From positions 1-64,000 of the forward strand of contig NZ_CP017940.1 in assembly GCF_002764115.1 (NCBI RefSeq): DNA of 64,000 nt, given 5' to 3'. Below the pieces are notes generated by a model. That model was given only the letters and a program-made list of their open reading frames with translations, made no database searches and was not told the origin of the DNA. Below, in pieces: positions 8,715-16,432 of the stretch (positions are counted from its first letter, which is position 1; each line of letters starts with the position of its first letter). The position numbers and the translations under genes are program-made. The stretch comes from Phyllobacterium zundukense. GTDB lineage: Bacteria > Pseudomonadota > Alphaproteobacteria > Rhizobiales > Rhizobiaceae.

Positions 8715-9284
8715 ATGACCAAGTTTTTGTTTCAGAGGAAGATTCAGACGCCGATTGGCCCGATGGTCGCCATGGCGGGCAATGAAGGCTTGTCGTTGCT
8801 CGAGTTCGACGACCGGCCCGCACTGCCCCCGGAAATCGAGGAACTGGAAAGACGCTATGGCTATACGATCGAGCCTGGCGGCAACGCCATTCTCGATCAG
8901 ATCGAGGCGGAGATTACAGCCTATTTCGCCGGGAGGCTGACGCAGTTCGAAACACCACTTGTGCTGCCGGGCATGCCATTCCAGCTGGATGTGTGGTCGA
9001 AGCTGCAGGAAATTCCCTATGGCCAGACCAGTACCTATGGCGACATGGCGCGGGTTATCGGCAAGCCGGGCTCCAGCCGCGCCGTCGGTGCCGCCAATGG
9101 ACAGAACCGCGTTGCCATCGTCGTTCCTTGCCATCGGGTTATCGGAGCGGACGGTTCGCTGACAGGTTATGGTGGCGGCCAGCGGCGCAAGCGTTTCCTG
9201 CTTGACCTGGAACACCGGGTGTTTGCGGGCATGGCAAACCGGCCGGTCTTTCACCCGATCACAGCGCAGGGAAGCTTTTTCTAG
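8715..9284 (+). CDS. ogt: Methylated-DNA-protein-cysteine S-methyltransferase
   Basis: 189-residue suicide DNA-repair protein that transfers O6-alkyl groups from guanine to its own cysteine. The active-site motif PCHRVIG is at about 138-144 (acceptor Cys139), preceded by the DNA-binding helix region PYGQTSTYGDMARVIGKP. No Ada-type zinc or AraC domain is present, so it is Ogt-like. GAGGAG lies just upstream of the start at 8715, which excludes the 18-codon upstream extension. Its TAG stop overlaps the stop of the convergent MocR gene (shared CTAG). Confidence 0.93.
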   Translation: MTKFLFQRKIQTPIGPMVAMAGNEGLSLLEFDDRPALPPEIEELERRYGYTIEPGGNAILDQIEAEITAYFAGRLTQFETPLVLPGMPFQLDVWSKLQEIPYGQTSTYGDMARVIGKPGSSRAVGAANGQNRVAIVVPCHRVIGADGSLTGYGGGQRRKRFLLDLEHRVFAGMANRPVFHPITAQGSFF

Positions 9285-10660
9285 ACAATCAGACCCGTCG
9301 TGAACTGCGGCTCATGCAGCAGCCGATCCAGCAGGACAAGGCCGTTTTCGAGTGTCGCCCTGTCAGGTGCCGCACCAAGCGATACGCGAACCGCCTCCGT
9401 TGCAGATGCCCCGATGCTGAAGGCCGATGCGGGCACGATGCCAAGACCCGAGCGACGGGCAAGGGCCGCGAACTCGCTGGCGCTCCATTGCGCCGGAAGC
9501 GTGAGCCAGAGGTGGTGGCCTGCCGGTTCGGCGGCATAGGTCCAGTCTTTCAGGATGGCGGAGGCCAGGCTCTGACGCGCGCGGCTTTCCGCCCTGATCG
9601 CCAGGGCGATCTGTTGCAACGTGCCGTCTTCGATCCAGTTGGTGGCGAGAGCGGCCAAGAGCGGCGAGGCGCCCGGATTGCTCGCGCGCAGGCTGGATGC
9701 AAGTTTCAGAACGTCCAGCACCGAGGGGCAGACGACATAGGCAACCCGGAGCGCCGGGGTCGCGCATTTGGACAGGGTAGCGATATGCCAGGTAAGGCCA
9801 GGCGCCAGTGTCGCGATGGCCGGCAAGGGCCGATCAAGCAGCTCCGCATAGGGATCGTCCTCGATGATTGCCACTTTGTGGCGGGCTGCGACTTCAGCTA
9901 TTGCCTGCCGCCGCTCAAGCGGCATGGTCGCCGTCGTCGGATTATCGATGGACGGAATGACGTAGATTGCCTTCGGTGAATGATGCCGGCAACATTCCTC
10001 GAACGAATCCGGGATAACGCCGTGCTCGTCCATGGCAAGCGGGTGAATGGTAACGCTGAGGGCCGCCGCGGCCGATTTCAGACCAGGATAGGTTTCCGCC
10101 CCGGCGCAGATGCTGCCTTTGGTGGCGACAAGGCTGCAGATGGCGAAGAGCGCGCTTTGTGCGCCCCCGGCGACGACAAGCCGGTCTGCGGCTGGTGCGG
10201 CACCGAAGCGCGCGGTAAGCCACTGTACCGCAGCATGGCGGGATGCTTCGGTCCCGGTGCTTTCCTGGTAGGAGAGAAAGTGGCTCGGCGCGCCGGCAAG
10301 AAGAGCGCTGACGCCATGGGCGATGCGACCCGGCAAACCGGCGTCGGCCGGTTGCGGCGGTATGTTCATGCTAAGGTCGAGTTCAGCAGCCGGTGTTGCC
10401 GTTGCCGGTTGATCTGGTCGTATCTTTACGAAGGTGCCGGAGCCCGTTCGTGCCTCAATCAGGTCCAGACGGCGGACTTCATTCAAGGCGCGCGTTACAG
10501 TTGTAAGGTCAACGCCGAGTTCGCGCGCGATGTCGCGTTGCGGCGGCAGTGCGTCCCCCGATTTTATGAGTCCCGCAGCGATATCGGCTTTCAGCGCATC
10601 GGCAATACCCTGATGCTTGTATCTGGCATTTGCGGCGATGCGGGGCTTCCAGAGGGTCAT
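9281..10660 (-). CDS. MocR-type regulator (GntR winged helix fused to a PLP aminotransferase fold)
   Basis: 459 residues. The N-terminal GntR winged helix (about 10-75; ADALKADIAAGLIKSGDALP then LGVDLTTVTRALNE) is fused to a fold-type I aminotransferase domain that acts as a sensor in MocR proteins. The PLP lysine is in HIATLSKCATPALRVAY, and PSIDNPTT is the cofactor-binding asparagine region. The start at 10660 (MTLWKPRIAANARYKHQGI) is preferred over 10693 because the family begins with this peptide. The upstream alternative would run through the operator palindrome. It is divergent from a DUF983 gene, and CCATACAA motifs in the shared region suggest autoregulation. Confidence 0.88.
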   Translation of the reverse strand: MTLWKPRIAANARYKHQGIADALKADIAAGLIKSGDALPPQRDIARELGVDLTTVTRALNEVRRLDLIEARTGSGTFVKIRPDQPATATPAAELDLSMNIPPQPADAGLPGRIAHGVSALLAGAPSHFLSYQESTGTEASRHAAVQWLTARFGAAPAADRLVVAGGAQSALFAICSLVATKGSICAGAETYPGLKSAAAALSVTIHPLAMDEHGVIPDSFEECCRHHSPKAIYVIPSIDNPTTATMPLERRQAIAEVAARHKVAIIEDDPYAELLDRPLPAIATLAPGLTWHIATLSKCATPALRVAYVVCPSVLDVLKLASSLRASNPGASPLLAALATNWIEDGTLQQIALAIRAESRARQSLASAILKDWTYAAEPAGHHLWLTLPAQWSASEFAALARRSGLGIVPASAFSIGASATEAVRVSLGAAPDRATLENGLVLLDRLLHEPQFTTGLIV

Positions 10661-10670
10661 ATGGCATCCA

Positions 10671-10822
10671 TTGTATGGGTAATGTCCATACAATTATTGG
10701 ATTTGGTGACCATTTGCAAGGCAAATTGTCGCTGATTGTTTGGAAGAGCTTTATTTTCCTCCATACAAGGCATAGCTATGTATGCAGATCATCTCGATTG
10801 TACGTGTGATAAATCCATACAA
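10671..10822. promoter_or_regulatory. CCATACAA operator cluster between the MocR and DUF983 genes
   Basis: An inverted pair TTGTATGG (10671-10678)/CCATACAA (10686-10693) abuts the MocR start. Two further direct copies of CCATACAA are at 10761-10768 and 10815-10822, the last one just ahead of the DUF983 start. MocR proteins typically recognise repeated octamers of this kind, so these are probable binding sites controlling both genes. Confidence 0.65.
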
Positions 10823-10837
10823 TGAGATAGGCATTGA

Positions 10838-11243
10838 ATGGCGATTGCCATGTCAGACATTCATTACCATCCGACGGAAAACCCGATGAAGACCGGCATT
10901 CTCGGGCGTTGTCCGCAATGCCAGCAGGGGCATCTGTTCCAGGGCTTCCTCAAACTGGCACCATCCTGCGAGGTTTGCGGCCTTGACTATTCCTTTGCCG
11001 ATCCTGCTGACGGTCCGGCGTTCTTTGCCATGACCATCGTAGCGGTGCCGGCCATGATTTTCGCGCTTTGGCTGCAGACCACCTACGAAGTGTCGATCTG
11101 GGTGCATCTGTTCACCACGCTGCCATTGACGCTGTTCGGCAGTCTCGCACTGTTGCGGCCGCTGAAGGGCTGGCTGGCTGGTCTGCTCGCAATATTTCCA
11201 CAAGGCCGAAGAGGGCAAGCTGGTACGCAAGGGCGACGTCTGA
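10838..11243 (+). pseudogene. DUF983-family membrane protein, frameshifted by a tetranucleotide repeat
   Basis: The N-terminal part matches DUF983: a CPQC...CEVCG four-cysteine zinc-ribbon-like segment (GILGRCPQCQQGHLF), then two membrane helices. After LKGWL the annotated frame drifts into a basic non-family tail (open to 11302). The correct tail, LVCSQYFHKAEEGKLV, is present in the next frame and stops at 11243. The shift lies in a (GGCT)3GG tract at 11168-11181; removing one GGCT unit restores the gene (135 codons including the stop). It may be a true slippage mutation, a phase-variable switch or a sequencing error. Function of DUF983 is unknown. Confidence 0.8.
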
Positions 11244-11273
11244 GGCGCCGCCCTCACGCAAGTCATTATGGCA

Positions 11274-12014
11274 TCAGATATTGGTGCCGCCATCGATTGT
11301 GAACGCCGAGCCAGTGATGAACCGGCCCTCATCGCCTGCCAGAAATGCGACAAGTCCGGCAATATCCCTGGCTTGACCGAAGCGGGGAATCGCCATCAGT
11401 GCGCGCTGAGCGTCGGCATGGTCGCCATTGGCGGGATTCATGTCCGTGTCAGTCGAACCGGGCTGGACGATATTGACCGTGATTTCCTTCGGGCCAAGGT
11501 CGCGCGCCAGTGCCTTGGTCAGGCCGACAAGGGCTGCCTTGCTGGTCGCATAGATACTGAGGCCGGGAAACGGCACGCGCTCGCCAAGATTGCTGCCGAT
11601 CGAAACAATGCGTCCGCCAGCACCCATGAGCGCGGCCGCAGCCTTTGATGCAACAAAACTCGCCCGAACATGGATGGACATGACGCGATCGAACTCGTCA
11701 AGCGTGGCCGTTTCGATCTGGTCGACCGAGAAGACACCGGCGCTGTTGACCAGAATATCCAGCCTGCCGAGCTTGGCGTGGGCCTCGTTGACGGCAGCCT
11801 CAACGGCGGCTGCATCGAGATTGTCCGCCTTGATGGCAATGGCGCGCCGACCCAGCTTTTCAATGGCCTTGACGGTTTCGTCAGCCTTCGCGGCGGCACT
11901 GGTATAGGTGATTGCGATATCGGCGCCGTCTTCAGCCAGTTTGAGCGCGATGGCGGCGCCAATACCGCGGCTTCCGCCCGTGACGAGAGCCACCTTGTTG
12001 TTTAGACGAGTCAT
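11274..12014 (-). CDS. SDR-family oxidoreductase
   Basis: 246-residue classical short-chain dehydrogenase/reductase. It shows the cofactor motif TGGSRGIG (12-19), NSAG (about 90-93), a catalytic serine in VSIGSN and the YATSK tyrosine-lysine pair. It is close to FabG-like 3-oxoacyl reductases in length, but a lone gene beside a TetR regulator is more typical of inducible detoxification or secondary-metabolism SDRs. The substrate is unknown. It is divergent from the TetR gene, and twin palindromes lie in the 99-bp gap. Confidence 0.9.
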   Translation of the reverse strand: MTRLNNKVALVTGGSRGIGAAIALKLAEDGADIAITYTSAAAKADETVKAIEKLGRRAIAIKADNLDAAAVEAAVNEAHAKLGRLDILVNSAGVFSVDQIETATLDEFDRVMSIHVRASFVASKAAAALMGAGGRIVSIGSNLGERVPFPGLSIYATSKAALVGLTKALARDLGPKEITVNIVQPGSTDTDMNPANGDHADAQRALMAIPRFGQARDIAGLVAFLAGDEGRFITGSAFTIDGGTNI

Positions 12015-12023
12015 GTGGATTCC

Positions 12024-12104
12024 TTTATGTAATGATCGATACAGAAAGGCATAGAATGCTTGCGCGGAGGCGTCAAGTGTTTTATGTATCGATCATTACA
12101 TAAA
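12024..12104. promoter_or_regulatory. Twin palindromic TetR operators
   Basis: A 24-bp near-palindrome at 12081-12104 (TTTATGTA...TACATAAA around ATCGAT) recurs in inverted orientation at 12024-12047 with one mismatch. One copy sits next to each divergent start codon. This is the layout expected when the TetR protein represses both itself and the SDR gene. Confidence 0.75.
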
Positions 12105-12113
12105 GGAGAAGCC

Positions 12114-12725
12114 ATGACGCAAAGAGGTCGCCCGCGCGCATTCGACCGCGATGCTGCCCTAGCGCGCGCCATGCAGGTTTTTTGGGCGAAGGGATATGAG
12201 GGCGCCTCCATGGCTGACCTCACCGGGGCGATGGAGATCAATGCGCCCAGTCTTTATGCTGCCTTCGGCAGCAAGGCCGAACTGTTCAAGGAATCCGTCG
12301 AAGTCTATCGAACCAGGGTCGGTGTGCAGATCTGGGATGCACTGCCGGAGGCCGCAACGGCGCGCGAAGGCTTTGCCAATTTCCTCAGGGAGACGGCGCT
12401 CGCCTATACGCATGACGACGAGCCGCATGGCTGCCTGATCGTGCTCGGCGCGCTGCATGGCGAACAGGGATCGGAGTCAATCTGTGCGCTGTTGCGCGAC
12501 CGGCGCCTGGAGAACGTGAGCCAGCTGCGCGAAAGGCTAGAGCGCGGGGTGCGCGAGGGGGAATTGCGGGAGACAGTCGATTGCCAGCAGGTCGCCGAGT
12601 TCTATGCCACGGTGCAGCACGGCATGTCGATCACCGCCCGCGACGGAGCATCGCTGGAGCAGTTGTTGAAGACCGCTGACGCTGCCATGGCCGCGTGGCA
12701 TACGCTAACGTTGAAGGCGGCCTGA
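12114..12725 (+). CDS. TetR/AcrR-family transcriptional regulator
   Basis: 203 residues with an N-terminal TetR helix-turn-helix (about 10-55; GYEGASMADLTGAMEINAPS, then LYAAFGSKAELFKES) and a divergent ligand-binding C-terminal half. AAGGAGAAGCC places the start at 12114, not at the upstream in-frame codon at 12060. It is divergent from an SDR gene with paired operators between them, so it very likely represses that gene until an unknown small molecule binds. Confidence 0.92.
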   Translation: MTQRGRPRAFDRDAALARAMQVFWAKGYEGASMADLTGAMEINAPSLYAAFGSKAELFKESVEVYRTRVGVQIWDALPEAATAREGFANFLRETALAYTHDDEPHGCLIVLGALHGEQGSESICALLRDRRLENVSQLRERLERGVREGELRETVDCQQVAEFYATVQHGMSITARDGASLEQLLKTADAAMAAWHTLTLKAA

Positions 12726-12730
12726 AACGA

Positions 12731-12755
12731 AAACGGGCGGCAGAGCCACCCGTTT
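12731..12755. terminator. Bidirectional terminator between the TetR gene and rpsP
   Basis: AAACGGGCGG (12731-12740) pairs with CCACCCGTTT (12746-12755), one mismatch and a 5-nt loop. It lies between two convergent genes, and the A/T ends of the stem can serve either direction. Confidence 0.7.
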
Positions 12756-12783
12756 CGCATTCAAGTACATAATGAGCGGCAGC

Positions 12784-13230
12784 TTATTCGCTGGCAGCAG
12801 CTTCTTCAGCCGGAGCTTCTTCTGCAGGAGCTTCCGCAGCGGCCTTGGCGGCAGCCTTTGCAGCTTCGGCTTCGGCAATGACCTTTGCCTTCGCATCTTC
12901 TTCTGCCTGCTTGGCGAGAGCAACGCGCTCCTGTGCCTTCTTGCCCGGAACAGCCTTTTCAGGATTGCTGCGGGTGTCGCGCTTGGCGATACCGGCCTGG
13001 TCGAGGAAGCGCAGAACGCGATCCGTCGGCTGTGCGCCATGACCGATCCAGTAGTTGATGCGGTCGGCATCGAGCTTGACGCGATCGCCATCCTTGGGAA
13101 GCATCGGGTTCCACGAGCCGACGTTTTCGATGAAACGGCCATCGCGTGGCGAGCGAACGTCAGCGATGACGACGTGGTAGTAGGGGCGCTTCTTCGACCC
13201 TGCGCGGGCCAGGCGGATTTTCAGTGACAT
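12784..13230 (-). CDS. rpsP: 30S ribosomal protein S16
   Basis: 148 residues. The first ~85 ([20 protein letters not shown]...) are the conserved S16 fold that stabilises the 30S body. The rest is an Ala/Glu/Lys-rich acidic tail ([20 protein letters not shown] and on to EEAAASE), longer than in enterobacteria but familiar in Hyphomicrobiales. It is the third gene of ffh-aroQ-rpsP, 18 bp downstream of the chorismate mutase gene. The usual rimM-trmD-rplS genes do not follow. Confidence 0.96.
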   Translation of the reverse strand: MSLKIRLARAGSKKRPYYHVVIADVRSPRDGRFIENVGSWNPMLPKDGDRVKLDADRINYWIGHGAQPTDRVLRFLDQAGIAKRDTRSNPEKAVPGKKAQERVALAKQAEEDAKAKVIAEAEAAKAAAKAAAEAPAEEAPAEEAAASE

Positions 13231-13248
13231 GGTATTCTCCTAGTTAAG

Positions 13249-13554
13249 TTAAGCGCCGTTTTCTTTGGCGGCTGTTGTTTCGTGATGCCTGATCACTTCC
13301 TTGACGATGAAGTTCAGGAACTTCTCGGCAAAATCGGGGTCAAGACCGGACGACTGGGCAAGAGAGCGCAGACGTTCGACCTGGAGTTTTTCTCGCGCTG
13401 GATCGGCCGGTGCGAGGCCATTCTGGGCCTTCAGCAGACCCACTTCCTTGGTGCAACGGAAACGTTCAGCCAGCATGTGGATCAGCGCCGCATCGATATT
13501 GTCGATGGAGGCGCGCAGTTCGAGCAGTTCCTTCGGGAGGGACGATGAGGACAT
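13249..13554 (-). CDS. Chorismate mutase (AroQ class)
   Basis: 101-residue all-helical AroQ-type chorismate mutase converting chorismate to prephenate for phenylalanine and tyrosine. LRASIDNIDAALIHMLAERF gives the first helix with its Arg, and KEVGLLKAQNG plus the C-terminal helix IVKEVIRHHE supply the other conserved polar residues. It sits between ffh (2 bp away) and rpsP in one operon, a placement common in this order with no obvious functional link. Confidence 0.92.
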   Translation of the reverse strand: MSSSSLPKELLELRASIDNIDAALIHMLAERFRCTKEVGLLKAQNGLAPADPAREKLQVERLRSLAQSSGLDPDFAEKFLNFIVKEVIRHHETTAAKENGA

Positions 13555-13556
13555 GG

Positions 13557-15137
13557 TTACCCTTTCTTCTTCGGAAGGCCGGGAAGGCCACCACCAAGAC
13601 CGGGCAGACGCGGCATGCCGCCGCCCAAACCACCGAGGCCACCGAGCCCGCCAGGCAATCCGCCACCCTTGCCAAAACCGGCGGCTTCCGCCTGTTTCTG
13701 CAGGGCTTCCAGCTGCTTCGGGTCCATCTTTGACAGATCTGGCATGCCGCCGCCAAAGCCCCCAGGGCCACCCATGCCACCAAGGCCCATCTTGGCGCCG
13801 AGGCCGCCCATCATCTGTTTCATGATGCCGCCTTTGCCCTTGCCGCCCATCGCTTTCATCATGTCCGCCATTTGGCGATGCATCTTGAGAAGCTTGTTGA
13901 TGTCGGCGGCGTTGGTGCCGGAGCCCTTGGCAATGCGCTGCTTGCGCGAATGCTTGAGAATGTCTGGATTGCCGCGCTCGGCTGCGGTCATCGACGAGAT
14001 GATGGCGAGCTGGCGCTTGAAGATGGAATCGTCGAGGCCGGCAGCGGCCATCTGATCCTTCATCTTGCCCATGCCGGGCATCATGCCCATGATACCGCCC
14101 ATGCCGCCCATCTTCTGCATCTGGCCGATTTGGTCGGCAAGATCGTTGAGATCGAACTTACCCGACTGCATCTTCCTGGCCATCGCCGCGGCTTTTTCCG
14201 CATCGATGTTCTCGGCAGCCTTCTCGACGAGCGAAACGATGTCGCCCATACCGAGAATGCGGTCAGCGATACGCCTTGGATAGAACTCCTCCAGCGCATC
14301 CATCTTTTCGCCGGTGGCGATCAGCTTGATCGGTTTGCCGGTGACGGCGCGCATGGAAAGGGCGGCACCGCCGCGGCCATCGCCGTCCATGCGGGTCAGC
14401 ACGAGACCGGTGATGCCGACACGTTCATCGAAGGAGCGGGCGAGGTTGACCGCGTCCTGGCCAGTCAGCGCATCGGCGACCAGCAGGATTTCTTGCGGGT
14501 TGGCCTTCTTCTTGATGTCGGCCATTTCGACCATCAGCGGCTCGTCGATATGGGTGCGGCCGGCCGTATCGAGAATGACCACATCGTGGCCACCGAGCTT
14601 GGCGGCCTGCACGGCACGTGCGGCGATCTCGACCGGTGTCTGGCCGGCGATGATCGGCAGCGTGTCGACGCCGGTCTGTACGCCGAGCTGGCGCAACTGT
14701 TCCTGGGCGGCGGGGCGGCGCGTATCGAGCGACGCCATCAGCACCTTCTTCTTCGACCGCTCGGTCAGGCGCTTGCCGATCTTGCCCGTCGTCGTGGTCT
14801 TGCCCGAGCCCTGGAGGCCAACCATCATAATGACAACGGGAGCAGGTGCATTGAGGTCAATGGTGACGCCCTCGGCGCCGAGCATGTCGACGAGTTCATC
14901 ATGGACGATCTTGACGACCATCTGGCCGGGTTTGATGCTTTTCAGAACCTCGGCACCGACAGCCTTGGCGCGAACCTTGTCGGTAAAGGAACGGACGACA
15001 TCGAGCGCAACGTCGGCTTCGAGGAGAGCGCGACGAACCTCACGCAACGCCGCTGCGACGTCGGCATCCGACAGCGCGCCGCGACCGGTAAGGCCGTTCA
15101 AAATCGAACCTAGTCGTTCCTGTAAGCTCTCAAACAT
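13557..15137 (-). CDS. ffh: Signal recognition particle protein Ffh
   Basis: 526-residue SRP54 GTPase that, with 4.5S RNA, targets nascent membrane proteins to FtsY. N domain (1-90), G domain with P-loop GLQGSGKT (107-114), DTAGR, and a methionine-rich M domain (GKMKDQMAAAG, MHRQMADMMKAMGGKGKGG). The extreme C-terminus is an unusual Gly/Leu/Pro-rich tail ending PKKKG. The start at 15137 (MFESLQERLGSILNGL) is the family start; the open frame to 15209 is not supported. It is the first gene of the ffh-aroQ-rpsP operon. The SRP RNA gene is not in the window. Confidence 0.96.
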   Translation of the reverse strand: MFESLQERLGSILNGLTGRGALSDADVAAALREVRRALLEADVALDVVRSFTDKVRAKAVGAEVLKSIKPGQMVVKIVHDELVDMLGAEGVTIDLNAPAPVVIMMVGLQGSGKTTTTGKIGKRLTERSKKKVLMASLDTRRPAAQEQLRQLGVQTGVDTLPIIAGQTPVEIAARAVQAAKLGGHDVVILDTAGRTHIDEPLMVEMADIKKKANPQEILLVADALTGQDAVNLARSFDERVGITGLVLTRMDGDGRGGAALSMRAVTGKPIKLIATGEKMDALEEFYPRRIADRILGMGDIVSLVEKAAENIDAEKAAAMARKMQSGKFDLNDLADQIGQMQKMGGMGGIMGMMPGMGKMKDQMAAAGLDDSIFKRQLAIISSMTAAERGNPDILKHSRKQRIAKGSGTNAADINKLLKMHRQMADMMKAMGGKGKGGIMKQMMGGLGAKMGLGGMGGPGGFGGGMPDLSKMDPKQLEALQKQAEAAGFGKGGGLPGGLGGLGGLGGGMPRLPGLGGGLPGLPKKKG

Positions 15138-15218
15138 CCAGTTTTCCTTTATTCCTTCGAAGGCCTTCCCCGAAAGATAAATACCAACCGCGCCCAGGCA
15201 AGAGCTCAAAGCAAAATG

Positions 15219-15249
15219 ACACCCGAGGGCGCGTCGCGCTGTCGGGTGT
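15219..15249 (-). terminator. Hairpin between brnA and ffh, probable terminator
   Basis: ACACCCGA (15219-15226) pairs with TCGGGTGT (15242-15249), and an inner GCGC/GCGC stem (15229-15232 with 15236-15239) extends it. On the minus strand it is followed by CATTTTGCTTT. It probably ends the brnTA transcript before the ffh promoter; a leader structure for ffh is the alternative. Confidence 0.55.
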
Positions 15250-15370
15250 TGACCTCCGGGATCGTTTGAACCTTTTCAGGGTCCCGGTCGGCTGCTCGGA
15301 GTTCAGAACTCGTCGCGGATTGATGCGCGGCTTAAACAGGAAGTGGCGGGCAGAGTCAAGATGCGGGACG

Positions 15371-15811
15371 TCAGGCACGCTTTTTTTGGTTTGTCATGGC
15401 GTCGACCTGGGCGCTTTGGTCATTTGGCTTGTCTTGAAGTTGCATGACCTTGCGCAGCGCCTCATCAATGCGACCCTGCCAGCCACGCCCCCCCGAGCGA
15501 TAATAATCCAGCACGTCGGGGCTGAGGCGGATGGATACCGGAATTTTCCTCACGGCGCTGAACGGCCGACCAGGGCTGCCCTTTGTAAATTCTTCGGTCA
15601 CAAGTATGCTGTCCGGGTCGTCCAATGCTGCTTTCGTAAGTGCTGCATCTTCCTCAGGAGTAAGAGATTTAGCGTAAGCCTTTGCAATGGCAATGGCTTC
15701 CTCACGGGTCTTTGGCTTATGAGCCCGCGGTGTCACAGTCATCGTTACCAATCCAGTTTCCGCATCGAAAACAGTTGTGGCGCCATGCTTGTCATGTTCG
15801 TGATTTGCCAT
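15371..15811 (-). CDS. brnA: BrnA-family antitoxin
   Basis: 146 residues. The C-terminal part (IPVSIRLSPDVLDYYRSGGR, then GWQGRIDEALRKVM) is the BrnA ribbon-helix-helix-like domain that binds DNA and neutralises BrnT. The N-terminal ~80 residues (MANHEHDKHGATTVFDAET...) are longer than in the shortest BrnA proteins. AAGGAGG sits 9 bp before the ATG at 15811. It overlaps the brnT stop by 20 bp, so toxin and antitoxin are translationally linked, in the usual toxin-first order. Confidence 0.85.
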   Translation of the reverse strand: MANHEHDKHGATTVFDAETGLVTMTVTPRAHKPKTREEAIAIAKAYAKSLTPEEDAALTKAALDDPDSILVTEEFTKGSPGRPFSAVRKIPVSIRLSPDVLDYYRSGGRGWQGRIDEALRKVMQLQDKPNDQSAQVDAMTNQKKRA

Positions 15812-16070
15812 AATCAATTGCCTCCTTCCGGGATGCCCTGCGCAGTGAGATAACACGAATGGATGTTTCTCTCAGGGCGTAGACAAGCGTATGAACCTTG
15901 CCGCGAAGAAGACTTATGGCAACGATGCGTTTTTCACCATAAACCTTTTCTCGGTTCACCGGCCATTCTAAGGCCGTTTCGAAATCGAAATGTTCTATAG
16001 CTTCGAACGCCACACCATGCTTGCGCAGATTACTTTTGGCCTTTTCAGGATCCCATTCAAATCTAGCCAT
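15792..16070 (-). CDS. brnT: BrnT-family toxin
   Basis: 92-residue RelE-fold RNase toxin. The N-terminal FEWDPEKAKSNLRKHGVAF and central EKRIVAISLLRGKVHTLVYA segments are hallmarks of BrnT, followed by RVISLRRASRKE with the catalytic basic cluster. In known systems it cleaves mRNA under stress when BrnA is degraded. The chosen ATG at 16070 has no clear Shine-Dalgarno; a TTG at 16088 is possible. A TTGTATATACAA palindrome lies just upstream. The pair sits in A/T-richer DNA than the neighbouring operon, which fits recent gain. Confidence 0.88.
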   Translation of the reverse strand: MARFEWDPEKAKSNLRKHGVAFEAIEHFDFETALEWPVNREKVYGEKRIVAISLLRGKVHTLVYALRETSIRVISLRRASRKEAIDYGKSRT

Positions 16071-16094
16071 GAAAATCGCTTGGGTCAATAATTA

Positions 16095-16106
16095 TTGTAT
16101 ATACAA
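16095..16106 (-). promoter_or_regulatory. brnTA operator/promoter palindrome
   Basis: A perfect 12-bp palindrome TTGTATATACAA, extended imperfectly on both sides by A/T, lies 25 bp upstream of the brnT ATG and overlaps likely promoter sequence. BrnA-type antitoxins repress their own operon, so this is the likely binding site. Confidence 0.6.
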
Positions 16107-16432
16107 AAATATGAATCGAGCCTAATGGAATCAATCGGATCCTCTAGTGGGAAGGTGACGCAACTTCTCTAATCAATAAGTCTAAGGCTACGACACCAAA
16201 ATAACGCTACTATAGATCGATACTCAACTAGAGATTGTATTCTTGCTCAGTGCCTTAGCCATAAGACCTGATGTGTTCGAGCGAGAATTTTCATACCAAA
16301 ATTCATGAAATGGCCTCAAACTTACGAGAAGGAGGCGGCTTTTGCCCAATAGATCAGCAGTTCTGACAGATGACAGGGTTGCAGAAAAGTGGCAATAGAA
16401 GCACGAGCGACTCAACTTTTAAGGAGATATCC
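16107..16432. other. A/T-rich intergenic region upstream of brnTA and the transglycosylase gene
   Basis: About 325 bp with no supported gene, less G/C-rich than its surroundings. A short inverted repeat GAATTTT/AAAATTC occurs at about 16286-16305. One minus-strand open frame (63 codons) has no ribosome-binding site or recognisable family and is not called. The right end provides the promoter for the lytic transglycosylase. Confidence 0.5.

Noticed and set aside
15210..15370. SRP (4.5S) RNA gene upstream of ffh
   Set aside because: The conserved GGUCAGG...GGAAGGAAGCAGCC core is missing on both strands.
16224..16415. 63-codon minus-strand frame between brnTA and the transglycosylase gene
   Set aside because: No ribosome-binding site and no recognisable similarity; composition fits random A/T-rich spacer.
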